A stretch of DNA of 64,000 nt from G965197555 sp965197555 (lineage in GTDB: Bacteria; Chloroflexota; Dehalococcoidia; Lucifugimonadales; UBA3495): positions 3,720,001 to 3,784,000 of the forward strand of contig OZ240213.1 in assembly GCA_965197555.1 (NCBI GenBank), given 5' to 3'. The notes below the pieces were generated by a model that was given only the letters and a program-made list of their open reading frames with translations, had not been told where the DNA came from and ran no database searches. The position numbers were made by a program, and so were the translations under genes. The stretch's first letter is position 1. The number at the start of each line of letters is the position of its first letter. Shown one piece after another: positions 27,549-36,918 of this stretch.

Positions 27549-27973
27549 GGAAACCTCCTAATCCCGGCGATGAAGTTCTTACTCAAGTTCTTACTAAGGT
27601 ACTTCCGACCGCAGATAGTCGAAAGATCAGATGAATCAGGTTGGGGGGATGGTATCTGGCATATCTACTGGGGCGGCTGAGTTGAGCCCAATTTTATGCT
27701 TTCGGCGGTCGAAGGGTCAAACTAGCTGCTATTAATGGAGTCCACCCACAATGGACTGCCAAGTCTATCTCCAGAAGCCCAGGGTGTTTGGGTGAAGTTC
27801 CGCAAGGGGATGTCCGCCTCAAGCAAGACCGCCGGCTTGGCTCCGCTGAACGATTTATGAGTCAAAGAAACCTATCCGGGCACCAATCCATGAGTCGAAT
27901 CCATGTCTAGACGTGGCAGAGCTACCGCCTTACACTTTGGGCCATCTAATTGTGCCGAGTTAAGGAGGACACC
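27549..27973. other. Intergenic region between divergent genes, no gene seen
   Basis: These 425 bases separate the SelA-like gene from the amidohydrolase. No domain-like open frame was found. An AAGGAGG ribosome site for the downstream gene lies just before the ATG at 27974. No convincing -35/-10 pair was identified. Confidence 0.5.
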
Positions 27974-29152
27974 ATGGACCTGATTATTCGGAACGCGACC
28001 CTCATCGACGGTACCGGCGCGGACGCTGTGCCAAACATCAGCGTGGAGGTAGCAAACGGTATCATCAGTTGGATTGGCGAGGAGTCGAGCAGACCCAAAA
28101 GGCAGGTGCACCAGCAAGACATCAACGGCCAGGGTCTGACATTGATCCCAGGTATGATCGACTGCCACGAGCACTTCACCGGTGATGGTGGCATGGACAG
28201 CATGGAGCGCTTGCTGGGAGATTCCCAGGAGGTATTCGCCTTGAAGGCGGTGGGCAACTGCCACCGGTCCCTGATGTCCGGTGTGACCTCGGCCCGGGAC
28301 GTGGGGGCCAGGTTTGGTATCAATATAGTCGTGGCCCAACAAGTAGCCTCGGGCGCCATTGTAGGCCCGCGGATTATCGCATCCGGAGAGTGGTTCCAGT
28401 ATCCCGGCACCTGGCCCCCCGGGCTCACCAGGCTCACCGAAACACCTGAGGAGCTACTGATCGGCATCCAAGAGCAAATTGAGCGGGGCGCGGGCCTTAT
28501 CAAGATAGGCGCAACCGGATTCCGCCCCGATGGGGAACAGTTCGCCAGCATGAGCCCCGAGGCCATAGACGTAGCTGTCCGTACTGCCCATGACGCAGGA
28601 TTGAAAATCGCTGCCCATTGCCACGGATTCGAAGGCACGCGGTTGGCAGTGGAGGGTGGTGTCGACTCCATAGATCACGGCACCTACGTCGACGAGCCCA
28701 CAATACGGTTGATGGCCGATAAGGGGACATATCTGGTGCCCACCATGTCCACCTGGGATGTCAGGGAGCGGCTGGCCAACCAGATGGGTTGGTCCAGAGA
28801 ACAAATGGCTGACATATACGATCGCAAAGAAAATTCTATCGCCAGCTTCAAGCGGGCGCTCCAGGCCGGGGTCAAAGTCGCTGCGGGCACCGACGCGGGG
28901 GGCTCTCCAGCCCGCCACGGGTTCATCGCCAGGGAGATCGAGCTAATGGTAGACAGCGGAATGAGCCCCAAAGACGCACTGGAGGCTACTACCAGAGTCG
29001 CTGCCGACCTGCTAGGCATCCAGGACCAAGCGGGGACCATCGAGGTAGGCAAGCAGGCCGACATGGTGCTCATCGACGGCGATCCCCTCTCGGACCCCGG
29101 GGCGTTGCGCAATGTTTGGGCTGTGTTCCAGGGTGGCAGGCGAGTGCGGTGA
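27974..29152 (+). CDS. Amidohydrolase family protein (imidazolonepropionase/prolidase-like)
   Basis: A 392-residue metal-dependent amidohydrolase. The HxH pair is in PGMIDCHEHF (His65, His67), a likely carboxylated Lys lies in GAGLIKIGATG, further ligands fall in KIAAHCHGFEG, and the catalytic Asp is in AAGTDAGGSPA. The C-terminal GTIEVGKQADMVLIDGDPL is the usual small beta-sandwich domain. The family hydrolyses cyclic amides, imidazolone or Xaa-Pro dipeptides. The ATG at 27974 follows AAGGAGG; an upstream in-frame start at 27950 lacks this. It opens the plus-strand run of acyl-amino-acid genes. Confidence 0.9.
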   Translation: MDLIIRNATLIDGTGADAVPNISVEVANGIISWIGEESSRPKRQVHQQDINGQGLTLIPGMIDCHEHFTGDGGMDSMERLLGDSQEVFALKAVGNCHRSLMSGVTSARDVGARFGINIVVAQQVASGAIVGPRIIASGEWFQYPGTWPPGLTRLTETPEELLIGIQEQIERGAGLIKIGATGFRPDGEQFASMSPEAIDVAVRTAHDAGLKIAAHCHGFEGTRLAVEGGVDSIDHGTYVDEPTIRLMADKGTYLVPTMSTWDVRERLANQMGWSREQMADIYDRKENSIASFKRALQAGVKVAAGTDAGGSPARHGFIAREIELMVDSGMSPKDALEATTRVAADLLGIQDQAGTIEVGKQADMVLIDGDPLSDPGALRNVWAVFQGGRRVR

Positions 29153-29193
29153 TAAGGACATTCTGCGGATTTTCGCGACTTCGTCTATCCCGC

Positions 29194-29222
29194 TTCCCCT
29201 TAGCACCCGTTAGCTTTATAAT
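29194..29222 (+). promoter_or_regulatory. Possible sigma70-type promoter for the cupin gene
   Basis: A perfect TATAAT lies at 29217-29222. The matching -35 position, 17 bases upstream, is a weak TTCCCC (29194-29199). Start of transcription would be about 42 bases before the cupin ATG. Confidence 0.35.
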
Positions 29223-29270
29223 CATATCCGCTGCCCTGAATTAAGGAGCTTACTCTAGGAGGAAGAGAAT

Positions 29271-29708
29271 ATGCCGATCATCAAACATGAGGACACGCCG
29301 ACCAGGGAAGGAGCTTCAGGGTTGGAGGTGCAGGACTTGGTGGACGCCGCCCACGGAAGTACTTCCTTGAAGGTCGGCGTAGTAACCGTTCCAGCCAACA
29401 CTCGGATACCCCGACATATACACACCAACTCTGAAGAGGCCATGCTGGTCATTGAAGGGAAGCTGAACGTAGCCCTTGGCCGGCAGCGGGAAACCGTAGG
29501 GCCAGGTGAAACGATCCTGGCGCCAGCAGGTACTACCCACGGCTTCACCAATCCCTTCCCCGAACCTGCCAAGCTGATGTTTGTGTTCCCCACCCACAAC
29601 GCAGACAGGGTGCTGGCATCCATCGACGGGGCCACCTCCGGGTTCATGTCCGAATCGGGACTATCCGGCTACACGTCTCCCAAGGACCGGCCCTTGGACA
29701 ACCGATAG
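29271..29708 (+). CDS. Cupin domain protein
   Basis: A 145-residue single-domain cupin. Motif 1 includes IPRHIHTNSEEAMLVIEG, with metal ligands His-x-His and Glu. Motif 2 is PAGTTHGFTNP with the last His. Cupins of this size act as isomerases, dioxygenases or ligand sensors; no specific reaction can be assigned. AGGAGGAAGAG precedes the ATG. It lies between the amidohydrolase (118 bases upstream) and the deacylase pair, so a role in the same catabolic run is possible. Confidence 0.9.
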   Translation: MPIIKHEDTPTREGASGLEVQDLVDAAHGSTSLKVGVVTVPANTRIPRHIHTNSEEAMLVIEGKLNVALGRQRETVGPGETILAPAGTTHGFTNPFPEPAKLMFVFPTHNADRVLASIDGATSGFMSESGLSGYTSPKDRPLDNR

Positions 29709-29818
29709 GCCAGTCACAAAACGTCTGCCTTTGGTGGAAGGCTTAAGGGAGCTTCCGTCTTAAAGCAGGATGTGATAACCGGATATTGATAATTTGAGTT
29801 TCGGATTGAAATTCTGCG

Positions 29819-29846
29819 TTGACATATACTTATCATCTGGTAGAAT
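29819..29846 (+). promoter_or_regulatory. Sigma70-type promoter of first deacylase gene
   Basis: TTGACA at 29819-29824, a 16-base spacer, and TAGAAT at 29841-29846. Both hexamers are close to consensus. The ATG of the deacylase is at 29890, with GGAGAGAG directly upstream. Confidence 0.65.
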
Positions 29847-29889
29847 TGGCGTCAGGATTGGAGTCTTAAGAATAAAGTAAGGAGAGAGT

Positions 29890-31737
29890 ATGCCTGATTT
29901 CGATAAAATTATCCGTAACGGCACCATCGTTGACGGCACCGGTGGCACTCCTGCCTACCGGGGGGATGTCGCCATCAAGAACGGCAAAATCGCAATGATC
30001 AGCGGGCGGATACAGGGCTCGGCCACGGAAGAGCTCGATGCCACCGGCTGTGTTGTTGCGCCAGGAGCGATTGACCTTCATACCCACTACGACCTGCAGC
30101 TTAACTGGGAGCCCTATGCCACCATGTCCGGCTGGCACGGTGTGACCTCCGTCACCATCGGCCAGTGCGGTTTTGGCTTTGCTCCTTGTAGGCCGGAAGA
30201 TCGGGAAGCCGCCATGCGGCTGATGACCAGGATTGAGGCCATCCCCATGCGTACGATGGAGCTAGGTCTCCGGTGGGACTGGGAAACCTTCCCTCAGTGG
30301 ATGGACAGCCTGGCTACCCATCCCCTGGGAGTCAATGTAGGCGCCCTGGTGCCCTTCAACGCCCTGCGGCTGTATGTCATGGGTGCGGAGGAATCCAGGA
30401 CCCGGGTCAACGCTAACGACACAGAGATCAATGAAATGGTACAAATCCAGCGGGAGGCCATGAAGGCTGGCGCTTTTGGTTGGTCGGCCATGAAGACCCT
30501 GGCCAACCGGCCGGACGACGGCCGCTTCATACCCAGCCAGGTAGCTTCCAACGAAGAGTTCCTGGCTCTGGCCAAAGTGCTCAATGAGTTCGGCGTCGGA
30601 CACATCGGCTGGACCAGGGGACCCGCTGAAAGGCCCCTGCCTGCCGGAGAGCCGGACCTGCTCGGAGGCGGAAATGCATTCGCGGCTGCGGCAGAGGTAA
30701 CCGGTGCTTCCGGACTGCTGATGGACGCCGTCGAAGGAGACGCTCCCGGTAAAGGCCGAGAGGACTTCCTGATTGAGATGTGTCTGGCCAGCGGCCGCCC
30801 CTTCCAGTGGGGCGCGGTCACCTTTAACGAGAATGCGCCGACTAGGTACAAGGACCAGCTAGCCTTCCTAGAGCGGGCCCGGTCGGAAGGCGCGCCCATG
30901 TTTGCGCAGACCACTGTCATGTCCAACTCCCCAGTGTTCGAGTTGGCCGAGTACAACGGCTTCGACGCCATGCCCAACTGGATCGACCCCTTCGTCGGTA
31001 CTCCCGAAGAGCGCATCGCCAAGCTGAGCAAGCCGGGCGTACGCGACCTCATGAGGGAAGACGTTGGTGCGTATGCCGACATGGGCGGCGCCGCCGCTGC
31101 AGCATCGGACTGGGCAAAGATGCGGGTCGTTGAAGTCCGGGAAGACCGGAACCTCAAGTACGAGGGCAAGAACATCGCCGAGCTGGCCGAGATGATGGGC
31201 ACACACCCGATGGACGCCATGCTGGACCTGGCCATCGACGAAGGTCTGAGGACCGAGTTCACCTTTGAGCCCACGACGGGCACCAACCCCGTAGCAGTGT
31301 CGGAGATCCTGAACCACCCCTACACCCACCCCTGCGTCTCCGACGGTGGCGCCCACACCCGGTACCAGACCCTAGGCCAGTGGCCGGTGGCTCTCCTTGC
31401 GCACCGGGTTCGGAACGATGGCATGATGGAGCTGGAGAAGGCTCACTACAAGATGAGCGCGTTGCCAGCCTACATCGCCGGGTTCACCGACCGCGGTATC
31501 ATCAAGGAAGGCTTGGCCGCCGACATCATCGTGTACGACCCCGAGAAGCTGGGTCTCCAGTATGACCAGCCCGTATACGATACGGACTTCCCCGGTGGCG
31601 AGAGGCGGATCATCCAGAAGGCCAAGGGGATTCGCTACACCGTCGTCAACGGTGAAGTAACCTTCACCGAGGGGACCGTCTGCACGGGAGCAGTACCAGG
31701 CAAGCTCCTCCGCAGCTACGACATGGTTTCCCGGTAA
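29890..31737 (+). CDS. N-acyl-D-amino-acid deacylase (D-aminoacylase family), paralogue 1
   Basis: A 615-residue amidohydrolase of the D-aminoacylase/dihydroorotase-like group. The metal motif is IDLHTHYDLQ (His64, His66, Asp68), and IGQCGFGFAPC carries Cys93, at the position of a zinc-binding Cys in characterised D-aminoacylases. The late HPYTHPCVSDGGAH contains another conserved His and the catalytic Asp. It is longer than the classical enzyme of about 480 residues, as in many environmental homologues. It removes acyl groups from N-acyl-D-amino acids or related amides. It has its own promoter and terminator and a close paralogue downstream. Confidence 0.88.
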   Translation: MPDFDKIIRNGTIVDGTGGTPAYRGDVAIKNGKIAMISGRIQGSATEELDATGCVVAPGAIDLHTHYDLQLNWEPYATMSGWHGVTSVTIGQCGFGFAPCRPEDREAAMRLMTRIEAIPMRTMELGLRWDWETFPQWMDSLATHPLGVNVGALVPFNALRLYVMGAEESRTRVNANDTEINEMVQIQREAMKAGAFGWSAMKTLANRPDDGRFIPSQVASNEEFLALAKVLNEFGVGHIGWTRGPAERPLPAGEPDLLGGGNAFAAAAEVTGASGLLMDAVEGDAPGKGREDFLIEMCLASGRPFQWGAVTFNENAPTRYKDQLAFLERARSEGAPMFAQTTVMSNSPVFELAEYNGFDAMPNWIDPFVGTPEERIAKLSKPGVRDLMREDVGAYADMGGAAAAASDWAKMRVVEVREDRNLKYEGKNIAELAEMMGTHPMDAMLDLAIDEGLRTEFTFEPTTGTNPVAVSEILNHPYTHPCVSDGGAHTRYQTLGQWPVALLAHRVRNDGMMELEKAHYKMSALPAYIAGFTDRGIIKEGLAADIIVYDPEKLGLQYDQPVYDTDFPGGERRIIQKAKGIRYTVVNGEVTFTEGTVCTGAVPGKLLRSYDMVSR

Positions 31738-31758
31738 ACCCTTAGGCATCCAATCTGC

Positions 31759-31790
31759 AAAGGGCCCCGGTCTACGGGGCCCTTTGTTTT
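31759..31790 (+). terminator. Intrinsic terminator after deacylase 1
   Basis: Stem AAAGGGCCCCG (31759-31769) pairs with CGGGGCCCTTT (31775-31785) across a five-base loop and is followed by GTTTT. It begins 21 bases after the stop codon. Confidence 0.88.
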
Positions 31791-31927
31791 GCCCTCCATT
31801 TCACGCCAGTTACCCCAGATTTCATCAATTGTTAATGAAATGCAAGCTATCCTCAGAACCCTTACACCGTGGAAGGGACCAGATCTCGGAGCTACGAATT
31901 CAACAAATATTGAATATTAACTGACAG

Positions 31928-31955
31928 TTGACATTTCTCAATCCGCTGCTACAAT
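31928..31955 (+). promoter_or_regulatory. Sigma70-type promoter of second deacylase gene
   Basis: TTGACA at 31928-31933, a 16-base spacer and TACAAT at 31950-31955. It has the same architecture as the promoter at 29819-29846, so the two paralogues have separate but similar promoters. Confidence 0.65.
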
Positions 31956-32003
31956 TGGGCTACCGACCGGAGGGATCTACTAATATTAAGGTAGGAGGAG
32001 CAC

Positions 32004-33860
32004 ATGCCCGCATTCGACAAAATTATTCGAAACGGTACAATTGTTGATGGGACAGGCGGTACCCCTAGCTATCATGGCGACATTGGAATCAAGAATGGCA
32101 AAATCGCTATGATTAGCGGACATATCCACGGTGATGCCAAGGAAGAATTGGACGCTACCGGGTGCATCGTTGCCCCTGGCGCGGTCGATCTGCATAACCA
32201 CTATGACCTCCAGCTCAACTGGGACCCGTATATGACCATGTCCGGCTGGCACGGTGTAACCTCCGTAGCGATAGGACAGTGCGGGTTTGGATTCGCCCCT
32301 TGTAAGCCCGAAGACCGGGAAGGCGCAATGCGCCTGTTGACCCGGATCGAGGCCATTCCTTTGCGGACCATGGAGTTGGGCCTGACCTGGGACTGGGAGA
32401 CCTTCCCCCAGTGGATGGATGCCATTGAAAGGAAGCCCTTGGGAGTCAACGTAGGGGCGCTGGTGCCCTTCAATCCCTTGAGGCTATATGTAATGGGCAT
32501 CGAAGATTCCAGGGAAAGGGTTTACGCAAACGACCAAGAGACCAAGCAGATGCAAGCCATCGTAAAAGAAGCGATGGATCATGGTGCGTTCGGTTGGTCG
32601 TCCATGAAGACTCTTCTCAACCGCCCAGACGATGGCCGCTTTATTCCCAGCCAGGTGGCCTCTAATGAAGAGTACCTGGCCCTGGCGCAAGCCATCGCGC
32701 CCTACGGAATCGGCAGCATAGGCTGGACCCGCGGACAGGCCGAGAGGCCGCTTCCTGCGGGAGAGCCCGACCTCTTGGGCGGCGCTGGCGTAGATACCAC
32801 CAGTGGTGCCCCGGAATCGGTCGGCGTTGCCGGACTTCAGTTCGATCCGGTCGAGGGTGACGTACGTGGAGAGGGCCGGGACAACTTCTTGATCGAGATG
32901 GCCCAGGCTTCTGGTCGGCCTTTGAACTGGGGCGGGGTAAACTTCAGCGAGGCGGAGCCCACCCGCTACAAGGAGCAGTTGGCGTACCTGGAAAGGGCCA
33001 ATGCTGAGGGCGGCACGATGTTCGCCCAGGCCTCGGGTGTTCAGATTGCCCCGCTGTTTGAGTTGGCCGAGTACAATGGGTTCGACGCACTGCCCAACTG
33101 GATTGACCCCTTCGTTGGCACGCCGGAACAGCGCATGGCTAAGCTGAACACTCCGGGTGTGCGCGACAGGATGAAGCAGGACGTTGGTGGCGAATGGACC
33201 GGCATTGGTGGAACCGCTGATGTCGCGGCCAACTGGACCAAGATGCGAGTAGTTGAGGTCCGCAAGGACGCCAACCTGCAGTACGAGGGCATGAACATCG
33301 CTGAGCTGGCCGAGGCGACGGGCAAGCATCCCATGGACGCCATGCTCGACCTGGCCCTTGACGAAGACCTGCGCACCGAGTTCTCCACCGACCCGACCAC
33401 CGGTACCGACGTGGACGCGATGAAGGAGATACTCAACCATCCTTTCACCCACCCGTGTGTTTCCGACGGTGGCGCTCACGTCCGCTACTTGACGGTAGGT
33501 ATCTGGCCGGTGAACTTCCTGACCCAGTGGGTTAGGGACAACCAAGCAATGTCCCTGGAGAAGGCCCACTACAAGCTCAGTGGGCTGCCCGCCAAGATCG
33601 CCGGGTTCAACGACCGCGGCACACTGCGGGAAGGTATGGCTGCTGACATCCTGATATACGACCTGGACAAGCTGGGCTTGGTATACGACAGCCCGGTCTA
33701 CGACGACGACTTCCCCGGTGGCGAGCGGAGGCTCATCCAGAAGGCCAAGGGAATCCGCTACACCATGGTGAACGGCGAAGTGACCTTCACCGAGGGAACC
33801 GTCTGCACCGACGCGACTCCTGGCAAGCTGCTGCGCAGCTACGACATGGTCGCCCGGTAA
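32004..33860 (+). CDS. N-acyl-D-amino-acid deacylase (D-aminoacylase family), paralogue 2
   Basis: A 618-residue protein that aligns with paralogue 1 almost from end to end (both begin with a D-K-I-I-R-N-G-T-I-V-D-G-T-G-G-T block). It keeps His64 and His66 (VDLHNHYDLQ), IGQCGFGFAPC, and the HPFTHPCVSDGGAH block. The most visible differences are in a variable insert around residues 255-280 and in surface helices, where substrate preference may differ. AGGAGGAG precedes the ATG at 32004. The tandem arrangement points to duplication with later divergence. The acyl chain and amino acid are unknown. Confidence 0.88.
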   Translation: MPAFDKIIRNGTIVDGTGGTPSYHGDIGIKNGKIAMISGHIHGDAKEELDATGCIVAPGAVDLHNHYDLQLNWDPYMTMSGWHGVTSVAIGQCGFGFAPCKPEDREGAMRLLTRIEAIPLRTMELGLTWDWETFPQWMDAIERKPLGVNVGALVPFNPLRLYVMGIEDSRERVYANDQETKQMQAIVKEAMDHGAFGWSSMKTLLNRPDDGRFIPSQVASNEEYLALAQAIAPYGIGSIGWTRGQAERPLPAGEPDLLGGAGVDTTSGAPESVGVAGLQFDPVEGDVRGEGRDNFLIEMAQASGRPLNWGGVNFSEAEPTRYKEQLAYLERANAEGGTMFAQASGVQIAPLFELAEYNGFDALPNWIDPFVGTPEQRMAKLNTPGVRDRMKQDVGGEWTGIGGTADVAANWTKMRVVEVRKDANLQYEGMNIAELAEATGKHPMDAMLDLALDEDLRTEFSTDPTTGTDVDAMKEILNHPFTHPCVSDGGAHVRYLTVGIWPVNFLTQWVRDNQAMSLEKAHYKLSGLPAKIAGFNDRGTLREGMAADILIYDLDKLGLVYDSPVYDDDFPGGERRLIQKAKGIRYTMVNGEVTFTEGTVCTDATPGKLLRSYDMVAR

Positions 33861-33872
33861 TATCCCTCAGGT

Positions 33873-33917
33873 ACCAAAAACAAGAGGCCCCGCTGAGCGG
33901 GGCCTCTTGTTTTTGGT
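33873..33917. terminator. Very long perfect hairpin terminator after deacylase 2
   Basis: A 21-base arm (33873-33893) pairs perfectly with 33897-33917 across a three-base TGA loop. The arms begin with an A-rich part and have a GC-rich core, so a T-run follows the core on either strand and it could terminate in both directions. Confidence 0.9.
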
Positions 33918-34008
33918 CGTTACAACACCTACGGTGCCTCTGGCATAAGCAAAGAACCACCTCAGACCACAACTCACCATCACTCGTCTCAGGAGCATGG
34001 GGGGCAGC

Positions 34009-35424
34009 ATGCAACAAGCGGAGCTACCCTTCCTTCCCGCCACCGAGCTGGCCCGATTGATCCGGGACAAGCAAGTCTCCCCCGTGGATGCCACCCAGGC
34101 CTACTTGGACCGCATCGACCGAGTGGACAGCATGCTCAATTCCTATATCACCGTCTCTCGGGAGGAAGCGCTGCGGTCGGCGGCAGACGCCGAGCGTCAG
34201 ATTGCCGCAGGCGCCTACCTGGGTCCCCTGCACGGTGTGCCGGTTGCGGTGAAGGACCAGTTCAATACCAAGGGTATACGCACGACCGCCGGATCTAATT
34301 TGACCTGGGACTTTGTACCTGACGAAGACGCTACCGTAGTGGCCAACCTGAAAAGAGCGGGAGCCGTGCTTCTCGGCAAGCTGAACTTGAGTGAGTTTGC
34401 TCTGGGCGAGAGTTTCCAACATCCAGGAGGCACTCCCCATAATCCATGGGACCTGGAGCGCAATCCGGGGATATCCAGCAGCGGTTCAGCGGCCGCAACA
34501 GCCGCGTTCCTGTGCGCCGTTTCCCTAGGTGAAGACACCGGGGGCTCGACACGTATCCCAGCAGCGTGGAGCGGCCTGGTGGGTCTGAGGCCGACCTGGG
34601 GGCTGGTGAGCCGTTACGGAGTGGTGCCGGTATGTTGGTCCATGGACACTGTGGGACCCATCTCCCGTACCGTCGAAGATTGCGCCGTGACCCTTCAAGC
34701 CATTGCGGGTTACGACCCCAATGATGGCTATATGACCACCGCGCCGGTGCCCGATTACGTCAACGCTCTCACCGGCGACCTCTCAAGCGTTCGGGTGGGA
34801 GTTCTCACGGAAAAGGTGCACTCTCCCGACGTGGAGAGCGATGTCGGCAACGCCGTCATTGCCGCAGTGGGGGTCCTTGGAGAACTGGGGGCCCAGGTAA
34901 GGGAGGTCTCGATACCCCTCATACAACACGCCGGCGCAGCTTCAAAGACCATCACCGACATGGATGGCGCTGCCCTTCACCATGAGAGATTGAAGACCAG
35001 GTCCCAGGAATACGACCACAACTCCAGGGTGCGCCTGATCACGGGGATCCTGACCCCAGCACAGTTGTATTACAAAGCCCAGAAGCTAAGGACGCTTCTC
35101 CGCCATGAAATTATGGAAGCGTTCAAAGATGTGGACGTACTGGTATTGCCCACATCTCCGGCTCCTGCCCCAAAGATACCCGATGCTGCTGGCATCGTGA
35201 GCAAGGAAGACGCCTTCAGCCGTATCTCCGGGGTCAGGAGCTTCACCGGACCCTTTAATCTGGCGGGGGTCCCCGCCATCTCCATACCCTGCGGGTTTAC
35301 TAGCAAGGACCTACCCATCTCCCTTCAAATCGCAGGCCGGCCCTTTGAAGACGCCACTGTGATGAAAGTCGCCCACGCCTACGAGCAAAACACCTCCTGG
35401 CACCACCGCAGGCCGCCAATTTAG
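34009..35424 (+). CDS. Amidase signature family enzyme
   Basis: A 471-residue amidase with the Ser-cisSer-Lys triad: Lys82 (GVPVAVKDQFN), Ser157 in GISSSGSAAA, and nucleophile Ser180 in DTGGSTRIPA. Length and motifs resemble GatA and general amidases, but no gatB or gatC is nearby, so an amide-hydrolysing catabolic role is more likely than tRNA-dependent transamidation. The ATG at 34009 is preferred; the in-frame ATG at 33997 has its AGGAG only one base away. It follows the deacylases and precedes tldD. Confidence 0.9.
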   Translation: MQQAELPFLPATELARLIRDKQVSPVDATQAYLDRIDRVDSMLNSYITVSREEALRSAADAERQIAAGAYLGPLHGVPVAVKDQFNTKGIRTTAGSNLTWDFVPDEDATVVANLKRAGAVLLGKLNLSEFALGESFQHPGGTPHNPWDLERNPGISSSGSAAATAAFLCAVSLGEDTGGSTRIPAAWSGLVGLRPTWGLVSRYGVVPVCWSMDTVGPISRTVEDCAVTLQAIAGYDPNDGYMTTAPVPDYVNALTGDLSSVRVGVLTEKVHSPDVESDVGNAVIAAVGVLGELGAQVREVSIPLIQHAGAASKTITDMDGAALHHERLKTRSQEYDHNSRVRLITGILTPAQLYYKAQKLRTLLRHEIMEAFKDVDVLVLPTSPAPAPKIPDAAGIVSKEDAFSRISGVRSFTGPFNLAGVPAISIPCGFTSKDLPISLQIAGRPFEDATVMKVAHAYEQNTSWHHRRPPI

Positions 35425-35460
35425 AATCCCTGCTGGGATAGCAATGTCTCAATAGGAAGA

Positions 35461-36918
35461 GTGACAGCAGCCATGGATGAGTTAGCTAACAGGGCCCTGG
35501 ACCTCGCCCTGCTACGTGGCGCCTCCTACGCTGATTTCCGCACGGTGGAGACAGATCAGCAAAGATTCGCTGTTCGCAACGGAGCCGTCGAAACAGTTAG
35601 CGTGGACGCCTCCACCGGGTTTGGCGTCAGGGTGTTGGCCAACGGTGCCTGGGGGTTCGCTTCCAGTCCCAATATTACGGGACCGGAGATCGACCGGGTC
35701 ACTGCACTGGCTGTTGAGATAGCCAAAGCTTCCAGCAGCGTGAGCGGCCAGCCCGTGGTGCTGGGGCCACCGGTCACCAGCCGGGGAACCTATACCACAC
35801 CAATCGAGATAGACCCCTTTAGCGTATCGCCGGAGGAAAAGCTCCAGTTATTGCTGGGCGCCGACCAACAAATGGCCTTGGTGCCGGGGATCACGGCCCG
35901 TCAGGCCAGCCTCATCCTGATCAGAGAGCACAAGACCTTTGTCAACTCTGATGGGGCCGATGTGGAGCAAACAATCTATGAAGCAGGCGGTGGGATTCAA
36001 GCGACAGCGGTAGGCCATGGTGAGGTACAGAGGCGCTCCTATCCCCAATCCCAGGGGCGCCAGCAGGGCTGCTCGGGCTGGGAGTACATCAGAGGAATGG
36101 ACCTTATCGGCAACGCCGAAAGGACCGCCACCGAAGCAGTGGCTCTATTGACGGCGGACCCATGCCCGAGTGACATAGTAACCACGGTCATTATCGGCGG
36201 ATCGCAGCTCGCGCTGCAGGTCCACGAATCTTGTGGGCACGCCATAGAGTTGGACCGTGTGTTGGGAGCTGAAGCAGCATACGCCGGCACGTCTTTCCTG
36301 ACCACTGACAAGCTCAACAACTTTCGCTACGGGTCCGATATGGTCAACATCACGGCCGACAGCGTGCGACTCCCCGGGTTGGGCACCTTCGGCTGGGACG
36401 ATGAGGGTATACCGGCCCAGTCGACTGCCGTCGTGGAGCAAGGCCTATTCGTGGGATACCTGATGTCGCGAGAGTCGGCCTCGCTGCTGGACCTCCCTTC
36501 CAACGGGTGCATGCGAGCTTCGTCCTGGAACCGCCTGCCCATTATCCGCATGACCAACGTGAGCCTGGAACCCGGTGGCTGGGACTTGCAAGACCTGATC
36601 GCAGACACCGATGATGGTATTTTCTTGGAGATGAACCGGTCCTGGTCCATCGACGACCGGCGGTACAACTTCCAGTTTGGTACCGAGATGGGACACGAAA
36701 TCAAGAATGGGAAGCTGGGCCGCATGCTGCGCAACTGCACCTACACCGGCATCACACCCGAGTTCTGGAATTCCTGCGACGCTGTGTGCAGCCAGGACTA
36801 CTGGGAAATGTGGGGCACCCCTCAATGCGGCAAGGGTCAGCCGGGGCAGATCGCTCATACCGGGCACGGCGCCGCTCCCGCCAGGTTCAGGAACGTGCGC
36901 GTGGGGGTGTTGAAGTGA
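35461..36918 (+). CDS. tldD: TldD family metalloprotease subunit
   Basis: A 485-residue TldD protein. The zinc motif is VHESCGHAIE (His255, Glu256, His260), and the third-ligand region near the C-terminus includes PQCGKGQPGQ. TldD forms a heterodimer with TldE/PmbA that degrades unfolded or modified peptides, as in microcin B17 and CcdA processing. The N-terminal FAVRNGAVETVSVDASTGFG block is also typical. The frame begins with GTG 35461; ATG 35473 is an alternative. It overlaps the tldE start by four bases. Its position among deacylase and amidase genes suggests peptide or amide catabolism. Confidence 0.93.
   Translation: MTAAMDELANRALDLALLRGASYADFRTVETDQQRFAVRNGAVETVSVDASTGFGVRVLANGAWGFASSPNITGPEIDRVTALAVEIAKASSSVSGQPVVLGPPVTSRGTYTTPIEIDPFSVSPEEKLQLLLGADQQMALVPGITARQASLILIREHKTFVNSDGADVEQTIYEAGGGIQATAVGHGEVQRRSYPQSQGRQQGCSGWEYIRGMDLIGNAERTATEAVALLTADPCPSDIVTTVIIGGSQLALQVHESCGHAIELDRVLGAEAAYAGTSFLTTDKLNNFRYGSDMVNITADSVRLPGLGTFGWDDEGIPAQSTAVVEQGLFVGYLMSRESASLLDLPSNGCMRASSWNRLPIIRMTNVSLEPGGWDLQDLIADTDDGIFLEMNRSWSIDDRRYNFQFGTEMGHEIKNGKLGRMLRNCTYTGITPEFWNSCDAVCSQDYWEMWGTPQCGKGQPGQIAHTGHGAAPARFRNVRVGVLK

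Noticed and set aside
30294..31286. A 330-codon open frame on the minus strand
   Set aside because: Antisense to the first deacylase. Similar antisense frames occur in its paralogue, as expected from shared codon patterns, not from a second gene.
34009..35424. GatA subunit of the aminoacyl-tRNA amidotransferase
   Set aside because: No gatB or gatC nearby, and the context is catabolic. The amidase signature alone does not separate GatA from general amidases.
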